A stretch of DNA of 64,000 bases from Acinetobacter suaedae (GTDB taxonomy: Bacteria > Pseudomonadota > Gammaproteobacteria > Pseudomonadales > Moraxellaceae): contig NZ_CP043909.1 in NCBI RefSeq assembly GCF_008630915.1, positions 372,001 through 436,000 of the forward strand, read 5' to 3'. Below, piece after piece: positions 1 to 10,125 of the stretch (position 1 is its first letter; each line of letters starts with the position of its first letter). The translations under genes and the position numbers were made by a program. The notes beneath the pieces are model-generated. The model searched no databases, was not told the origin of the DNA, and saw nothing but the letters and a program-made list of their open reading frames with translations.

Positions 1-84
1 CAAAACTTAAAGGTTGAACATGAAGCATTTATTGATTATGAAATCTTTAAAGATGTTTATCAAAAGATGCTGAGTCCGAAATAG
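1..84 (+). CDS. C-terminal end of an unidentified protein (cut by window edge)
   Basis: Frame 1 is open from the first base to a TAG at 82-84 and encodes 27 residues ending DVYQKMLSPK. It runs directly into a strong terminator, which supports it being the real end of a plus-strand gene. Too little remains to name the family. Confidence 0.55.
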   Translation, partial: QNLKVEHEAFIDYEIFKDVYQKMLSPK

Positions 85-100
85 GATATTTATGTTATAC

Positions 101-140
101 AAAGAACTGAGCTGCTTTCGGGTAGCTCAGTTCTTTTTGT
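101..140 (+). terminator. Rho-independent terminator
   Basis: Perfect 13-bp stem (AAAGAACTGAGCT at 101-113 with AGCTCAGTTCTTT at 124-136) around a 10-nt loop, with a T-rich 3' side. It ends the truncated gene at the left edge. Confidence 0.9.
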
Positions 141-204
141 TATATATCATGGCACTTAATGTTAAAGTATCACATAAGTATTAAAAATGTCCTTCGGGGG
201 TGTC

Positions 205-2322
205 ATGAAAAAACAATCTTTAACGCTGTCAATGGCGTTGCTAGGACTTATAGGGTGTGCGCATCAGCCAGTGCAACAGGCTCAATCTCTGCCTTTAAAT
301 CAACAGGTTTATCAAGCCTATGAAACTTTAACAAGCAAACAACCTTATGCATTTTCAGCCAAGATGAGTTTTGATGTGGGTATGGCACCTTCTTCTACTC
401 AAAAAGCCAAGGTGCCTCTCACTCAACCTGAAAAATTATTACAACAACTTTTAACGGAGCAAAAGCAATTAAAACCTGAACAGCGACAATGGATGCAAGA
501 GGGCTTAGAGAAACACGATTACCGTTCCAACCCGAATAAAGCCAAAAGAGATCAGCAAGTTGGTCAATTGGTGACAGCATTATTGCAACGTTATTACTAT
601 ACGATAGATGGGGTGGTTGATTTAAAGCGTGGTCAAATGAGCATGACACCTACGTTAGGTTACCAAACCAACAATCTTGAGGCACATATTAAAGTTCCTT
701 TGGCGATCGATCTTAAGCAAGCACGTTTATATGCCGATGTTTCTGCGTTGTCGCCGTTGTTGACAGATGTGCACTATGATAATCGTTATGTATTTTTTGA
801 TTTTAAAGAATTTTTAAGATCCCGTGATGCTGATCTCCAACCAGCACTGCAGTTTCTAAAAGACTTAGTGTTGGTCAATGCTGCTTTGACGGATAATGAA
901 GACTATAAGCGTATTGCGCTTAGTGAGGATGATCGGAAACAAGGTGGTGTCACACGTATTCAATCGCAAAGTTATTATGATGAATTCATAGCGCAACAGT
1001 TATTATATTTTTACGTTAATCAGCGCTATTTAAAAAAGAGTTTTTCTAAACAAGAGTCGGTATATGGTTTATTGGATTTTTCACCGAAAAATTTGTTGAA
1101 TGATAAGCGTAATATTAAAAAAATAATGAAAATGGAGGGTGAGTCATCGCAAAAAGATGTAGAAGAACAAAGTAAAGCGGCAATGCGTCGCTTAAATGCG
1201 GCAATTGATGCTTATTATTATGAAAAAAATCCTAATAAAGTATTAAAAAACAAAAAGAACACAACTGGATCTGTGAAATCGTTAGAACCAAGTATTAAAA
1301 CGATGGCACAGGGACTAAGTCTCTTTGAGTCGTATCAAACTGATCAGTTTGTGTCAGCGCAGCAGTTGCGTGATATTGTGAGACAACAACCTGATGCTTA
1401 TCAAAAATTAATTCAAGCCATGGGGCAAGAATTACAGAGTGGTGGTATGGCTAAAATGCCTTATATCACGGATTTACTTTTGGATGAGCAAGGACGTCCG
1501 CTTCGTTTGATGATAGAGACACGCTTAAAAGGTTTTGAAAAACTCGGGATTTCGAATTTGAGTTCGCATCTTGTGATGAATTTCTCAGACTACGGTGTGG
1601 CTAAAGTTGATCGTACTCAGTTGCGTCATGCGGTAACTTTGGCTGAAGCATCTAATGAAAACAGTATGTTGAATTTGTCGGGAATTTTAAGTGGAAAATC
1701 ATCGAGCAGCCAAAATTGGTATAAGCGTGATCGCTATCAACGCTTGGCAAATGCATGGTTAACACAAGGTTTAGATTATCGTCAAAGCTATGCATTGTTA
1801 TATCGCTATGCTTATGTGCTTGAGGGCAAAGAGCGAAATAAAGAAGTAGATATGGAGGAGTTAAAAAAGGCTGCCGATGGTTTAGCAATAGAATCTGCAT
1901 TGAAACATCAAGTCTTGAAGAGCCAACCGAAGCAGTTTGATGCAGAGGCACTGAAAAAGAATCCATATAATGATGACTATGTGAACCGTTATGTTGATGG
2001 TCAGTTTTTGATGGCTTATCAGGATTATCAACTGCAACAACAATTTAAGAAAATGCGTCAACAGGGCGTACCTGATGCAAGTATTTTTAGCCGTCTATAT
2101 TTGATGGCAGAGACACATCGCTTAGGAAAATCCTTTGGACAAGGGCGTAATAGCGCTGATACGCATTATTTAATGTATGTTAAAGCATTAGGGATCATTG
2201 CAACTGATGACATGAAAAATCAAGAAATCAATGCAATGCAACTGCGTGCTTTTACTGTGGAAATGCTGGATCGTGTTAATTCACGTAGTTATGAGAAAGT
2301 CTATGCTCTGTTTTTAGAATAA
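205..2322 (+). CDS. Large predicted lipoprotein of unknown function
   Basis: The product has a lipoprotein signal peptide: MKKQ, a hydrophobic stretch, then the lipobox LIGC with the acylated Cys near residue 19, so it should be anchored in the envelope. The frame is open from an ATG at 187, but the ATG at 205 is preferred because it starts a canonical signal peptide and has a G-rich ribosome site (gggggtgtc) just upstream. The mature protein is about 685 residues, rich in Gln, Lys and Tyr, with no membrane segment after the signal and no motif I recognise. It is monocistronic: a terminator lies before it and a convergent aroE follows. The function is unknown. Confidence 0.85.
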   Translation: MKKQSLTLSMALLGLIGCAHQPVQQAQSLPLNQQVYQAYETLTSKQPYAFSAKMSFDVGMAPSSTQKAKVPLTQPEKLLQQLLTEQKQLKPEQRQWMQEGLEKHDYRSNPNKAKRDQQVGQLVTALLQRYYYTIDGVVDLKRGQMSMTPTLGYQTNNLEAHIKVPLAIDLKQARLYADVSALSPLLTDVHYDNRYVFFDFKEFLRSRDADLQPALQFLKDLVLVNAALTDNEDYKRIALSEDDRKQGGVTRIQSQSYYDEFIAQQLLYFYVNQRYLKKSFSKQESVYGLLDFSPKNLLNDKRNIKKIMKMEGESSQKDVEEQSKAAMRRLNAAIDAYYYEKNPNKVLKNKKNTTGSVKSLEPSIKTMAQGLSLFESYQTDQFVSAQQLRDIVRQQPDAYQKLIQAMGQELQSGGMAKMPYITDLLLDEQGRPLRLMIETRLKGFEKLGISNLSSHLVMNFSDYGVAKVDRTQLRHAVTLAEASNENSMLNLSGILSGKSSSSQNWYKRDRYQRLANAWLTQGLDYRQSYALLYRYAYVLEGKERNKEVDMEELKKAADGLAIESALKHQVLKSQPKQFDAEALKKNPYNDDYVNRYVDGQFLMAYQDYQLQQQFKKMRQQGVPDASIFSRLYLMAETHRLGKSFGQGRNSADTHYLMYVKALGIIATDDMKNQEINAMQLRAFTVEMLDRVNSRSYEKVYALFLE

Positions 2323-2366
2323 GACAGTGATAAAGGTTTGTTATTCTTCGTATGAAATTTTAAGTC

Positions 2367-2396
2367 TACAGCCGCTATCGAAGATAGCTGGCTGTA
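2367..2396. terminator. Hairpin between convergent genes
   Basis: Stem TACAGCC (2367-2373) with GGCTGTA (2390-2396), continued by CTATC/GATAG. It lies between the convergent lipoprotein gene and aroE. There is no strong T-tract on either side, so terminator activity is only probable. Confidence 0.5.
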
Positions 2397-2437
2397 ATGC
2401 TGTTTATTTGACGCTAAAATTCATTTAACCAAGAAAA

Positions 2438-3238
2438 TTAGTCATTACGGCCTAAAAAGTCTCTTAGCTCAGGTTTTACCCCATTCCAAATATAAAAGGA
2501 TTCTATCGCTTGACCAACCAGCATACCAAAACCATCACTAGAAGGAATTTGGCGGGCTTGGGCTTGATCTAAGAAACTTGAAGGCTTGCCATAGGCCATT
2601 TCATAGGCATGATGGAACACAAGGCTTTTGGGTAGTTGTAACGCATCGCCTGTTAAGCTTGCCGATGTTGCGTTAATCACGATATCAAATTCGCCAGTGA
2701 GTTGTTCTAGGCTGACAGCATAAAGCACTGCATTTGGTACCGCATCTCTCAAATCTTCAACCAATTGTTCTGCACGTGTTAGAGTTCGGTTGGCGATAAC
2801 GACTTGTTTTGCTCCGGCTTGAACGAGTGGGTAAATCACACCACGGGTTGCACCACCAGCCCCCAAAATGAGAATACGGCTATTCTCAAGGTTCCAGTCT
2901 AATGCTTGAATCGCTGCAACCAAGCCTTGTCCATCCGTGTTATCGCCATGAAGTTTGCCATCCTGCATCCAAAGCGTATTCACAGCTTTGGCAATCTTGG
3001 CACGTTCAGTTAGTTGATCGCACAGTGCAAAAGCTTGCTCTTTAAATGGTACCGTAACGTTCATGCCCACACCATTTTGATTAAAGAACGCTTTGACTGC
3101 AGATTCGAAGCCATCTAGCGGAGCAAGGAGTTTTTTATAATTCAAATCAACGCCTGTTTTTGCTGCAAACGCATGATGTAATTCAGGTGAGCGAGATTGT
3201 TCGATTGGATTTCCAATTACAGCAAATTGTTTGGTCAT
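2438..3238 (-). CDS. aroE: Shikimate dehydrogenase
   Basis: NADP-dependent reduction of 3-dehydroshikimate to shikimate, the fourth step of the chorismate pathway, in the cytosol. The 266 residues fit the family (E. coli 272). Visible features are the substrate-binding SRSPELHH near residue 15, the VTVPFKE segment with the catalytic Lys, the GDNTDG segment with the partner Asp, the Rossmann loop GAGGATRG and the NADP-phosphate-binding ANRT. It is convergent with the large lipoprotein gene. No gene is close enough downstream to form an operon. Confidence 0.97.
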   Translation of the reverse strand: MTKQFAVIGNPIEQSRSPELHHAFAAKTGVDLNYKKLLAPLDGFESAVKAFFNQNGVGMNVTVPFKEQAFALCDQLTERAKIAKAVNTLWMQDGKLHGDNTDGQGLVAAIQALDWNLENSRILILGAGGATRGVIYPLVQAGAKQVVIANRTLTRAEQLVEDLRDAVPNAVLYAVSLEQLTGEFDIVINATSASLTGDALQLPKSLVFHHAYEMAYGKPSSFLDQAQARQIPSSDGFGMLVGQAIESFYIWNGVKPELRDFLGRND

Positions 3239-3386
3239 AGATATTGATTAGAGTGAGAGTAGTTGAAGTTTATAAAGTTGAAGGAGATGCTGCAATATCG
3301 ATTTATGTCTCAAGATTTGTAATTCCATGATCAAGTAGTCATAACGTGTTTAAATACATGGTTCAATCAGCTAAATTCCTAGTAGT

Positions 3387-3968
3387 ATGGCTATATTTTT
3401 AATTCGACATGCGGAAAGTGCCGCTAATATTAATATACGGAGCGAGTCACATGCATCGATTGCTTTAAGTGAGCATGGGAGGAGACAGGCTGAACAACTA
3501 TGTTCTGTTTTGCCTTCGATTCAGCATGTCATTATTTCTAAATATCGAAGAACTTACCAGACAGCAGAACCAATCTTACAAAAATACAGAATCACTGCAG
3601 AGATAGATGAGAGCATTCATGAGTTTAGCTATCTTTCTGAACGCAAGTGTGCAAATACCAATTTAGATGATCGAAAAGCGTGGGTAAGAGCTTATTGGGA
3701 TAGGATGGACTTTAATTATTGTGATGCTGATGATGCTGAATCTTTTGCTGATTTATATAATCGGGTGCAGCTTTTCCATGAAAAATTAAGCTATTTGGCA
3801 CAGCAATATCTAGATAAGAATCTAGCTGTATTTACGCATGGACAATTTTTACAATTATTGCTCACACTAAAGTATGCACCACAGCCTTTAAGCCGTGAGC
3901 TGATGCAAAATTTTAGATCGGATTTAATTCACCGACCAATTCAAAATACAGCCATTTTTTTATTTTAA
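3387..3968 (+). CDS. Histidine phosphatase superfamily protein
   Basis: The 193-residue product opens with the phosphoglycerate-mutase-like motif LIRHAES, in which the His is phosphorylated in the reaction, and has the second conserved His in FTHGQF near residue 150. This places it in the histidine phosphatase (SixA/PhoE/GpmB) superfamily. The substrate cannot be told from sequence. It is a single gene divergent from aroE and convergent with hemF. Confidence 0.85.
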   Translation: MAIFLIRHAESAANINIRSESHASIALSEHGRRQAEQLCSVLPSIQHVIISKYRRTYQTAEPILQKYRITAEIDESIHEFSYLSERKCANTNLDDRKAWVRAYWDRMDFNYCDADDAESFADLYNRVQLFHEKLSYLAQQYLDKNLAVFTHGQFLQLLLTLKYAPQPLSRELMQNFRSDLIHRPIQNTAIFLF

Positions 3969-3974
3969 GGTGTT

Positions 3975-4012
3975 CAAAAAACTCATCCCTGAGCTTTATG
4001 TTAGGGATGAGT
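3975..4012 (-). terminator. Terminator for hemF
   Basis: Perfect 10-bp stem ACTCATCCCT (3981-3990) with AGGGATGAGT (4003-4012). Read on the minus strand it is followed by TTTTTTGAAC, so it ends hemF transcription. It may also slow the convergent phosphatase transcript. Confidence 0.85.
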
Positions 4013-4020
4013 AATTTAAT

Positions 4021-4989
<969 letters not shown>

Positions 4990-5099
4990 TTAGTTACATC
5001 AAAACATAAATCCATAAAGAAAGTAAGGGATTTGGTTTTAATATTTACTTTTTAGATCAATTCGCTATCAAATAAGTGTTTAGTGCTTGCTGGTTATGT

Positions 5100-5564
5100 T
5101 TAGGGAGAAAGATTATTTTGTTCGATCAATTTGTTGATTTCTTCACCATACATCCAAGTATTTAGAATACCTTCTGAACTCTCTAAACCTGTTATATCCA
5201 AAAAATGTTCAAAAGTCGTAGCAACTTGTTCTCTATCTTCTGTATCTAAAGTATCAGGATTAATTTGATGGATACCATCAGAGAGAATCTTAAGTCGTTG
5301 TTCTTTGCTGGGGTGTTTAGAATGTTGATAGAGATGAATATAAGATTCAGCAGTTTGGGCTACTTTTTGATTTAATAATTCTTTTAGTTTCTTATCTTCT
5401 ACGCCTGAATATAGATAACCATTACTAGCAAAATGATCTTGTTTCTGAAATTGGTGTAGCTGCTCGATCACTCTATTTGATGAGTTATCGTTATGCTCAT
5501 TCGCTTTAGTACAACCACTTAGTAACAGGAGACCTGTTACTAAGAAAATGCTTAATAATTTCAC
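5100..5564 (-). CDS. Small predicted lipoprotein, unknown function
   Basis: A 154-residue product with an N-terminal lipoprotein signal: hydrophobic core LLSIFLVTGLLLL, then the lipobox LSGC with Cys near residue 18. The rest is hydrophilic, mostly helical-looking and Gln/His-rich, with no recognised domain. It begins 42 bp after the ribA stop on the same strand, so it may be co-transcribed with ribA. Role unknown. Confidence 0.75.
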   Translation of the reverse strand: MKLLSIFLVTGLLLLSGCTKANEHNDNSSNRVIEQLHQFQKQDHFASNGYLYSGVEDKKLKELLNQKVAQTAESYIHLYQHSKHPSKEQRLKILSDGIHQINPDTLDTEDREQVATTFEHFLDITGLESSEGILNTWMYGEEINKLIEQNNLSP

Positions 5565-5606
5565 TTTTATGGATACTCTTATTGAATGAGCGGTATGACT
5601 TTAAAC

Positions 5607-6209
5607 TTAGAAGTCATCTTTTTTATAAAGATGATCCATGCGCTCACGTTTGGTTTTTAAATAATGTTCATTGAACGGATTACGACCTACAGTGAGCGGA
5701 ACGCGCTCGACCACATTAATTCCAAGATCAGTGAGTGCTTTTAGCTTGAGTGGGTTATTCGTCAGCAATTTTACTTCTTTCACTTGCAGATGATCGAGCA
5801 TGATGCTGCACATATCGTAACGACGCGCATCCGCAGGCAGGTTTAACAATAAGTTTGCATCAACGGTATCATGACCTTGATCTTGCAAAGCGTAGGCACG
5901 AATTTTATTGGTCAAGCCAATCCCACGACCTTCTTGGCGTAGATATAAAATCACACCTTGTCCAGCTTCATTAATTAGGCGTTGTGTGGCTTGTAGCTGA
6001 GGCCCACAATCACATTTTAATGAAGCAAAAGCATCACCTGTCAAGCATTCAGAATGAATACGTACCAGTACTGGTTGATTTGGAGCAGCTTCTAAACCTT
6101 TAGAAAGCGCCACATGCTCTTCGCCTGTTTCTGGGTCTTGGAACACGGAAATATTGAAGTCACCAAAAGCAGTTGGTAGCTTTGATGTAGCAATAAATTC
6201 AATTGGCAC
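5607..6209 (-). CDS. ribA: GTP cyclohydrolase II
   Basis: Opens GTP to 2,5-diamino-6-ribosylamino-4-pyrimidinone phosphate, the first committed riboflavin step. The zinc-binding cysteines are visible in [17 protein letters not shown] (pattern C-x10-C-x-C) and the active-site block in [12 protein letters not shown]. The frame is open to an ATG at 6368, but the extra 53 N-terminal residues are not family-like. A GTG at 6209 gives a 200-residue protein starting (V/M)[11 protein letters not shown], as in other Acinetobacter RibA proteins, so I chose it. A weak GAG lies about 8 nt upstream. Confidence 0.93.
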   Translation of the reverse strand: MPIEFIATSKLPTAFGDFNISVFQDPETGEEHVALSKGLEAAPNQPVLVRIHSECLTGDAFASLKCDCGPQLQATQRLINEAGQGVILYLRQEGRGIGLTNKIRAYALQDQGHDTVDANLLLNLPADARRYDMCSIMLDHLQVKEVKLLTNNPLKLKALTDLGINVVERVPLTVGRNPFNEHYLKTKRERMDHLYKKDDF

Positions 6210-6515
6210 AGAGAGCTCACTATTATGATTAAAACAGTCAAAGTATAGCCTAATGTGTGAAGATTGAGTGAATTGGAATTTCTGATTTTTTATATCGAGT
6301 TTTTCTTTTTCATACAAAGAACACAATAATGGTTGATTAACAGTGACATAATTCAGGATAATCACCAAGCCAGTTATTGATGATTGGTAAAAGAATGTTC
6401 AGCGCTGCATCATTCGCACATGTGGCTGATTGAAGGTAGATCGTATTTAATTGTATGATTGCCCTCATTTAACCCAGCTTCGGATTTGCCAGGCTTAAAA
6501 AGGCTTTGCCACATT
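6210..6515. other. Divergent ribA/dxs intergenic region
   Basis: This 306-bp gap holds the promoters of two divergent genes. No RFN-type riboswitch pattern is apparent to me. The open frames extending ribA to 6368 and dxs back to a TTG at 6459 do not look like protein of either family. Confidence 0.5.
6430..6459 (+). promoter_or_regulatory. Candidate sigma-70 promoter for dxs
   Basis: TTGAAG (6430-6435), an 18-bp spacer, then TATGAT (6454-6459), about 57 bp ahead of the preferred dxs ATG. Recognised by eye only. Confidence 0.4.
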
Positions 6516-8411
6516 ATGTTGTATACCGAAATTCCAACTCAACGCCCTGTTACGCCATTGTTAGATGGAATTGAACATCCACAACAATTACGTCAGCTCG
6601 AGCAAAGCCAACTCGCACAAGTGGCGGATGAGTTGCGTCAATATATTTTGTATGCGGCAGGACAAAGTGGTGGGCACTTTGGCGCAAATCTAGGTGTTAT
6701 CGAACTAACGGTAGCATTACATTATTGTTTTAATACACCACAAGATCGCTTAGTTTGGGATGTAGGTCATCAAGCTTATCCACACAAGGTGTTAACAGGA
6801 CGTCGTGAGCGTATCACAACGATCCGTAGTAAGAATGGCTTAGCAGCGTTCCCTGCGCGTGATGAGTCTGAGTTTGATACTTTTGGTGTAGGGCACTCAT
6901 CTACTGCAATTTCAGCGGGTCTGGGGATGTCTCTTGCACGTCGTTATCAGAAAGATCCGTGTGAAGTTGTGGCGATCGTTGGTGATGGAGCAATGACAGC
7001 TGGGATGGCATTTGAAGCCATGAATGATGCTGTTGCTCACAATGCTGATTTAATTGTCGTATTAAATGACAATGATATGTCTATTTCGTGTAGCACAGGT
7101 GGATTTGCCAAACATTTAGCCGCGATTTGGGAAACTGGACATCTTGTTAATGTTAATGAACATGGCGAGGCCTATGTTCAGCCCCATCCAAAATGGACTT
7201 ATAATTCACGTTTGCATCAATCTGCAACAGATGCTGCTGATAATTTATTTAAAGCGATTGGCTTTGACTATTTTGGCCCATTCGATGGTCATGATGTTGA
7301 ACAACTGACGCAAGTTTTTCAGGCGTTGAAAAAACGTAAAGGTCCACGTTTAGTTCACGTTTATACTAAAAAAGGTAAAGGTTTTGCGCCAGCTGAGGCC
7401 GATCCAATTACTTATCATGCGATTACTAAAATTGCACCAGTAACCTCTACAACCGTTAAGAAAGCACCACCAAAATATTCTGATGTGTTTGGACAATGGT
7501 TGTGTGATGAAGCAGCTCAAGATCAACGCTTATTGGCAATTACCCCTGCGATGTGTGAGGGGTCGGGTATGGTTAAGTTCGCCCAACATTATCCTGAACG
7601 TTTTTTTGATGTTGCGATTGCCGAACAACATGCAGTGACGTTAGCTGCAGGTATGGCATGTGAAGGTCTAAAACCTGTGGTTGCAATTTATTCAACTTTC
7701 TTGCAGCGTGGTTATGATCAATTGATCCATGATGTCGCATTGCAAAATTTGGATGTCACTTTTGGGATTGATCGTGCAGGTTTAGTCGGTGAAGATGGTC
7801 CAACGCATGCTGGGGCTTATGATTATGCCTTTATGCGGACTGTCCCAAATATGGTCATCATGGCACCAAAAGATGAAAATGAATGCCGTCAAATGCTACA
7901 TACTGCTTATCATTTTAATGGACCAACAGCAGTAAGATATCCGCGTGGTGTTGGTTTAGGCGTAGAAATACAACAACAAATGACTGCTTTAGAGATTGGT
8001 AAGGCTGAGATAGTCGCTGAGTTTAATTCAAATGCAGATCAGCAGATTAGCATTCTCGCTTTTGGTAGTCGCGTTGCCACTTCAGTTGAGGCAGCTGAGC
8101 AATTTGCCAATCAACATGGTGTTGGGGTGCGTGTGGTGAACATGCGATTTGTGAAGCCATTGGATGAGCAATTACTGCGAGATTTGGCATCACGTACGCA
8201 ACTCTTTGTAACAGTGGAAGAGCATGCAGTGATGGCGGGTGCAGGCAGTGCCGTGAATGAGTTTTTGGCACAAGCGAAGATTGTAAAACCAATTTTAAAT
8301 CTGGGGCTTCCAGATGAGTTCTTACATCAAGCAACACATCAACAAATGCTTGCAGATTGTGGTTTGGATGCCAAAGGGATTTTGCTCGCTATTGAGCAAG
8401 CTTGGTTCTAG
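6516..8411 (+). CDS. dxs: 1-deoxy-D-xylulose-5-phosphate synthase
   Basis: Thiamine-diphosphate enzyme joining pyruvate and glyceraldehyde 3-phosphate, the entry step of the MEP isoprenoid pathway. Seen: the [10 protein letters not shown] segment with a catalytic His, the ThDP motif GDGAMTAG followed by LNDNDMSIS, the second-domain segment [14 protein letters not shown] and a transketolase C-terminal domain. The frame can start at a TTG at 6459, but the ATG at 6516 gives the usual N-terminus [11 protein letters not shown] and a 631-residue protein, close to E. coli (620). Confidence 0.97.
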   Translation: MLYTEIPTQRPVTPLLDGIEHPQQLRQLEQSQLAQVADELRQYILYAAGQSGGHFGANLGVIELTVALHYCFNTPQDRLVWDVGHQAYPHKVLTGRRERITTIRSKNGLAAFPARDESEFDTFGVGHSSTAISAGLGMSLARRYQKDPCEVVAIVGDGAMTAGMAFEAMNDAVAHNADLIVVLNDNDMSISCSTGGFAKHLAAIWETGHLVNVNEHGEAYVQPHPKWTYNSRLHQSATDAADNLFKAIGFDYFGPFDGHDVEQLTQVFQALKKRKGPRLVHVYTKKGKGFAPAEADPITYHAITKIAPVTSTTVKKAPPKYSDVFGQWLCDEAAQDQRLLAITPAMCEGSGMVKFAQHYPERFFDVAIAEQHAVTLAAGMACEGLKPVVAIYSTFLQRGYDQLIHDVALQNLDVTFGIDRAGLVGEDGPTHAGAYDYAFMRTVPNMVIMAPKDENECRQMLHTAYHFNGPTAVRYPRGVGLGVEIQQQMTALEIGKAEIVAEFNSNADQQISILAFGSRVATSVEAAEQFANQHGVGVRVVNMRFVKPLDEQLLRDLASRTQLFVTVEEHAVMAGAGSAVNEFLAQAKIVKPILNLGLPDEFLHQATHQQMLADCGLDAKGILLAIEQAWF

Positions 8412-8461
8412 TTTATAAGTTTATGTAAAAGCGGAAATAATTTTTCGCAACATTTTTCCCC

Positions 8462-8499
8462 TAAAAGCGCTTATATTTGCTAGAATATACGCGCTTTTA
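8462..8499. promoter_or_regulatory. Extended -10 promoter flanked by inverted repeat
   Basis: TGC-TAGAAT (8478-8486) is an extended -10 box about 60 bp before the suhB-like start. It sits inside a 9-bp inverted repeat, TAAAAGCGC (8462-8470) and GCGCTTTTA (8491-8499). A repressor binding the repeat would cover the promoter; this is inference. Confidence 0.45.
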
Positions 8500-8544
8500 T
8501 GCATTATTCTTTGTCAAAATCTTCAAATTTGTAGTGGGTGTTCA

Positions 8545-9375
8545 ATGGAACCTATGGTGGTTATGGCTGCGCGTGCGGCTCAAACAGTTGGTCAAGAGCT
8601 TTTAAAGGCACATCAAAATCGTCATAAACTCGATTTACAAGTTGAAGAAAAAGGCATTGATGGTCCAGTAACGCGTGTAGATCGTTACTTGGAGCAACTT
8701 ACAATTGATACCCTTCGCAAAAGTTATAAAAACCACAGCTTTCTTGGTGAAGAGTTTGGTATGCAAGAAGGTAAAGGTCACGATGCAGATTGGTGTTGGG
8801 TGATTGATCCTTTAGATGGTACACAAAACTTTATCAATGGTTTTCCTCATTTCTGTATTTCTATTGCTGTACAACACAAAGGTGTAACTCAACACGGTGT
8901 GATCTACGATCCAGTGCGTGATGAGTTGTTTTCTGCGAGTCGCGGTCGCGGTGCGGTGATGAACCAACGTCGTATTCGTGCCAATGTCAAAGAAAGTCTT
9001 GAAAATACTTTTCTTGCAGTAGGGCATCCGTACCGTGCAAAACGTAATGGTGAAATTGTTTCTTATGCAGAGCAACATTTTGCTTCATTATTGGCAGTGA
9101 CTAAATCTGGCGCGCAAATCCGTCGTGGTGGCTCAGCTGCTTTAGATTTAGCATATGTTGCTGCGGGTCGTTTTGATGGTTTCTTTGAATTGGGTTTAAA
9201 ACCGTGGGATATCGCTGCGGGCGAGTTAATTGTCAAAGAAGCGGGTGGCGTTGTGGTTGATGCTCGTGGTGGTAATGATTCATTTGATAATGGCCAAGTG
9301 TTGGCGTGTTCACTTAAGATGTTAAAACCATTGATGCAGACTGTTGTTCCAGCTTGGGGCGAAGCTGCAAAATAA
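8545..9375 (+). CDS. suhB: Inositol-1-monophosphatase family protein (SuhB-like)
   Basis: Mg-dependent phosphatase of the IMPase family. Metal-binding motifs are visible: LGEEFG near residue 70, WVIDPLDGTQNF near residue 93 and KPWDIAAGELIVKEAGG near residue 225. Length (276) fits the family (E. coli SuhB 267). SuhB also serves as an rRNA transcription antitermination factor in E. coli; whether that applies here cannot be read from sequence. It is a single gene with its own promoter and terminator. Confidence 0.92.
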   Translation: MEPMVVMAARAAQTVGQELLKAHQNRHKLDLQVEEKGIDGPVTRVDRYLEQLTIDTLRKSYKNHSFLGEEFGMQEGKGHDADWCWVIDPLDGTQNFINGFPHFCISIAVQHKGVTQHGVIYDPVRDELFSASRGRGAVMNQRRIRANVKESLENTFLAVGHPYRAKRNGEIVSYAEQHFASLLAVTKSGAQIRRGGSAALDLAYVAAGRFDGFFELGLKPWDIAAGELIVKEAGGVVVDARGGNDSFDNGQVLACSLKMLKPLMQTVVPAWGEAAK

Positions 9376-9388
9376 TTTTTAGATTTCC

Positions 9389-9417
9389 AAAAAGCCCTCA
9401 ATATTTGAGGGCTTTTT
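9389..9417 (+). terminator. Rho-independent terminator after suhB
   Basis: Perfect 12-bp stem AAAAAGCCCTCA (9389-9400) with TGAGGGCTTTTT (9406-9417) and a 5-nt loop. Confidence 0.93.
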
Positions 9418-9480
9418 CATTTTGGGTTGGTAATTTATAAGGATGAGCGATTTTATTTAGAGACACACCATGAGGTATAG

Positions 9481-9833
9481 GTGGATAAAGTTGAAGAGCA
9501 AAATATAGATTTTGGGTTAACTGTGAATGGTAAGATATTTTTTGGAAATGCTTTTACACTAGCAAATATTCAATATTTAATGACTCAAGATAATAGAGCA
9601 GGTGAGTCTGCTTTTGGTTCCTATTATTGGTGTGTCGATATGCTAGTTCTTAAAAAATGATTATAGATTGTTTAGTAAAAACACTTATAGATATATTAAA
9701 TGATGAATCTTTAGATATCGGTAGGATATTTACTCAAGTAGCCAAAAAGCCTTGTTTTTTCTTAAGTTGCAATTTATATGTAAAAATAAAAAGTGATCCA
9801 ATAGAAAAACCTATTAAAAAAGGTGACTTTTAA
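9481..9833 (+). pseudogene. Small AT-rich gene split by an A6/TGA frameshift
   Basis: Two consecutive short frames. The first starts with GTG at 9481 (GAGG 6 nt upstream) and ends with TGA at 9658-9660: 59 residues containing ...FGSYYWCVDMLVLKK. The second starts with ATG at 9657, overlapping that stop, and gives 58 residues starting MIIDCLVKTLIDIL. A -1 shift on the AAAAAA at 9652-9657 joins them into one continuous ~117-residue protein, so this looks like one small protein broken by a homopolymer change, or one that uses slippage or re-initiation. The overall look (small, acidic start, aromatic middle) recalls orphan immunity proteins, but I do not recognise a family. The stretch is visibly more AT-rich than its neighbours. 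Confidence 0.5.
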
Positions 9834-9850
9834 AATTATTCTGCTATAAT
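9823..9850 (+). promoter_or_regulatory. Promoter of the helicase leader
   Basis: Extended -10 box TG-C-TATAAT (9842-9850) with a weak -35 (GTGACT, 9823-9828) 16 bp upstream. Transcription would begin near 9857 and give a leader of about 270 nt ahead of the helicase start. Confidence 0.7.
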
Positions 9851-9856
9851 CCGCCC

Positions 9857-10125
9857 ACGCACTTAAATTCCAGTTCATTACCTGAACATTCAGTTCTATT
9901 CATATTAGCGCACGCTGTCCATAGAGAGGACCACATCTTGCGCCCAAATCGCTTAGCGATTCTTCAGGTTGAGGCAGTAATCAAGCGTGCGTTTAGTCCA
10001 CATCGTCGTTATTCGGATTGCCGCTGAATTTCATCTATTTTCAGCTTGAGTCGCTTTGCCGCTTGTTGCCGATGTCTATTTTTTGTATTTATTAAAATGG
10101 AGCACCCATCAGGGTGAAACTCTCT
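9857..10125 (+). promoter_or_regulatory. Long structured 5' leader of the DEAD-box helicase
   Basis: About 270 nt without a long gene. Possible pairings: ACCTGAA (9880-9886) with TTCAGGT (9963-9969); CGCACGCT (9909-9916) with AGCGTGCG (9984-9991), which crosses the first and would make a pseudoknot; ACGCAC (9857-9862) as a rival partner for GTGCGT (9988-9993); a local hairpin AATCGCT-T-AGCGATT (9947-9961); and ATAGAGAG (9921-9928) with CTCTCTAT (10120-10127), which covers the start codon of the helicase. All are visible complementarities, none tested. Confidence 0.5.
9938..10027 (+). CDS. Possible 29-residue leader peptide
   Basis: A TTG start at 9938 follows the ribosome-binding-like AGAGGA (9925-9930) by 7 nt and opens a frame to TGA at 10025-10027. 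The peptide begins MRPNRLAILQVEAVIKR and is basic. It lies wholly in the helicase leader, and its ribosome site contains the segment that could pair with the helicase start. It may be real or chance. Confidence 0.3.
   Translation: MRPNRLAILQVEAVIKRAFSPHRRYSDCR

Noticed and set aside
6210..6368. 53-residue N-terminal extension of RibA
   Set aside because: Not family-like; the GTG at 6209 gives the normal 200-residue protein. It could be a real alternative start only if conserved.
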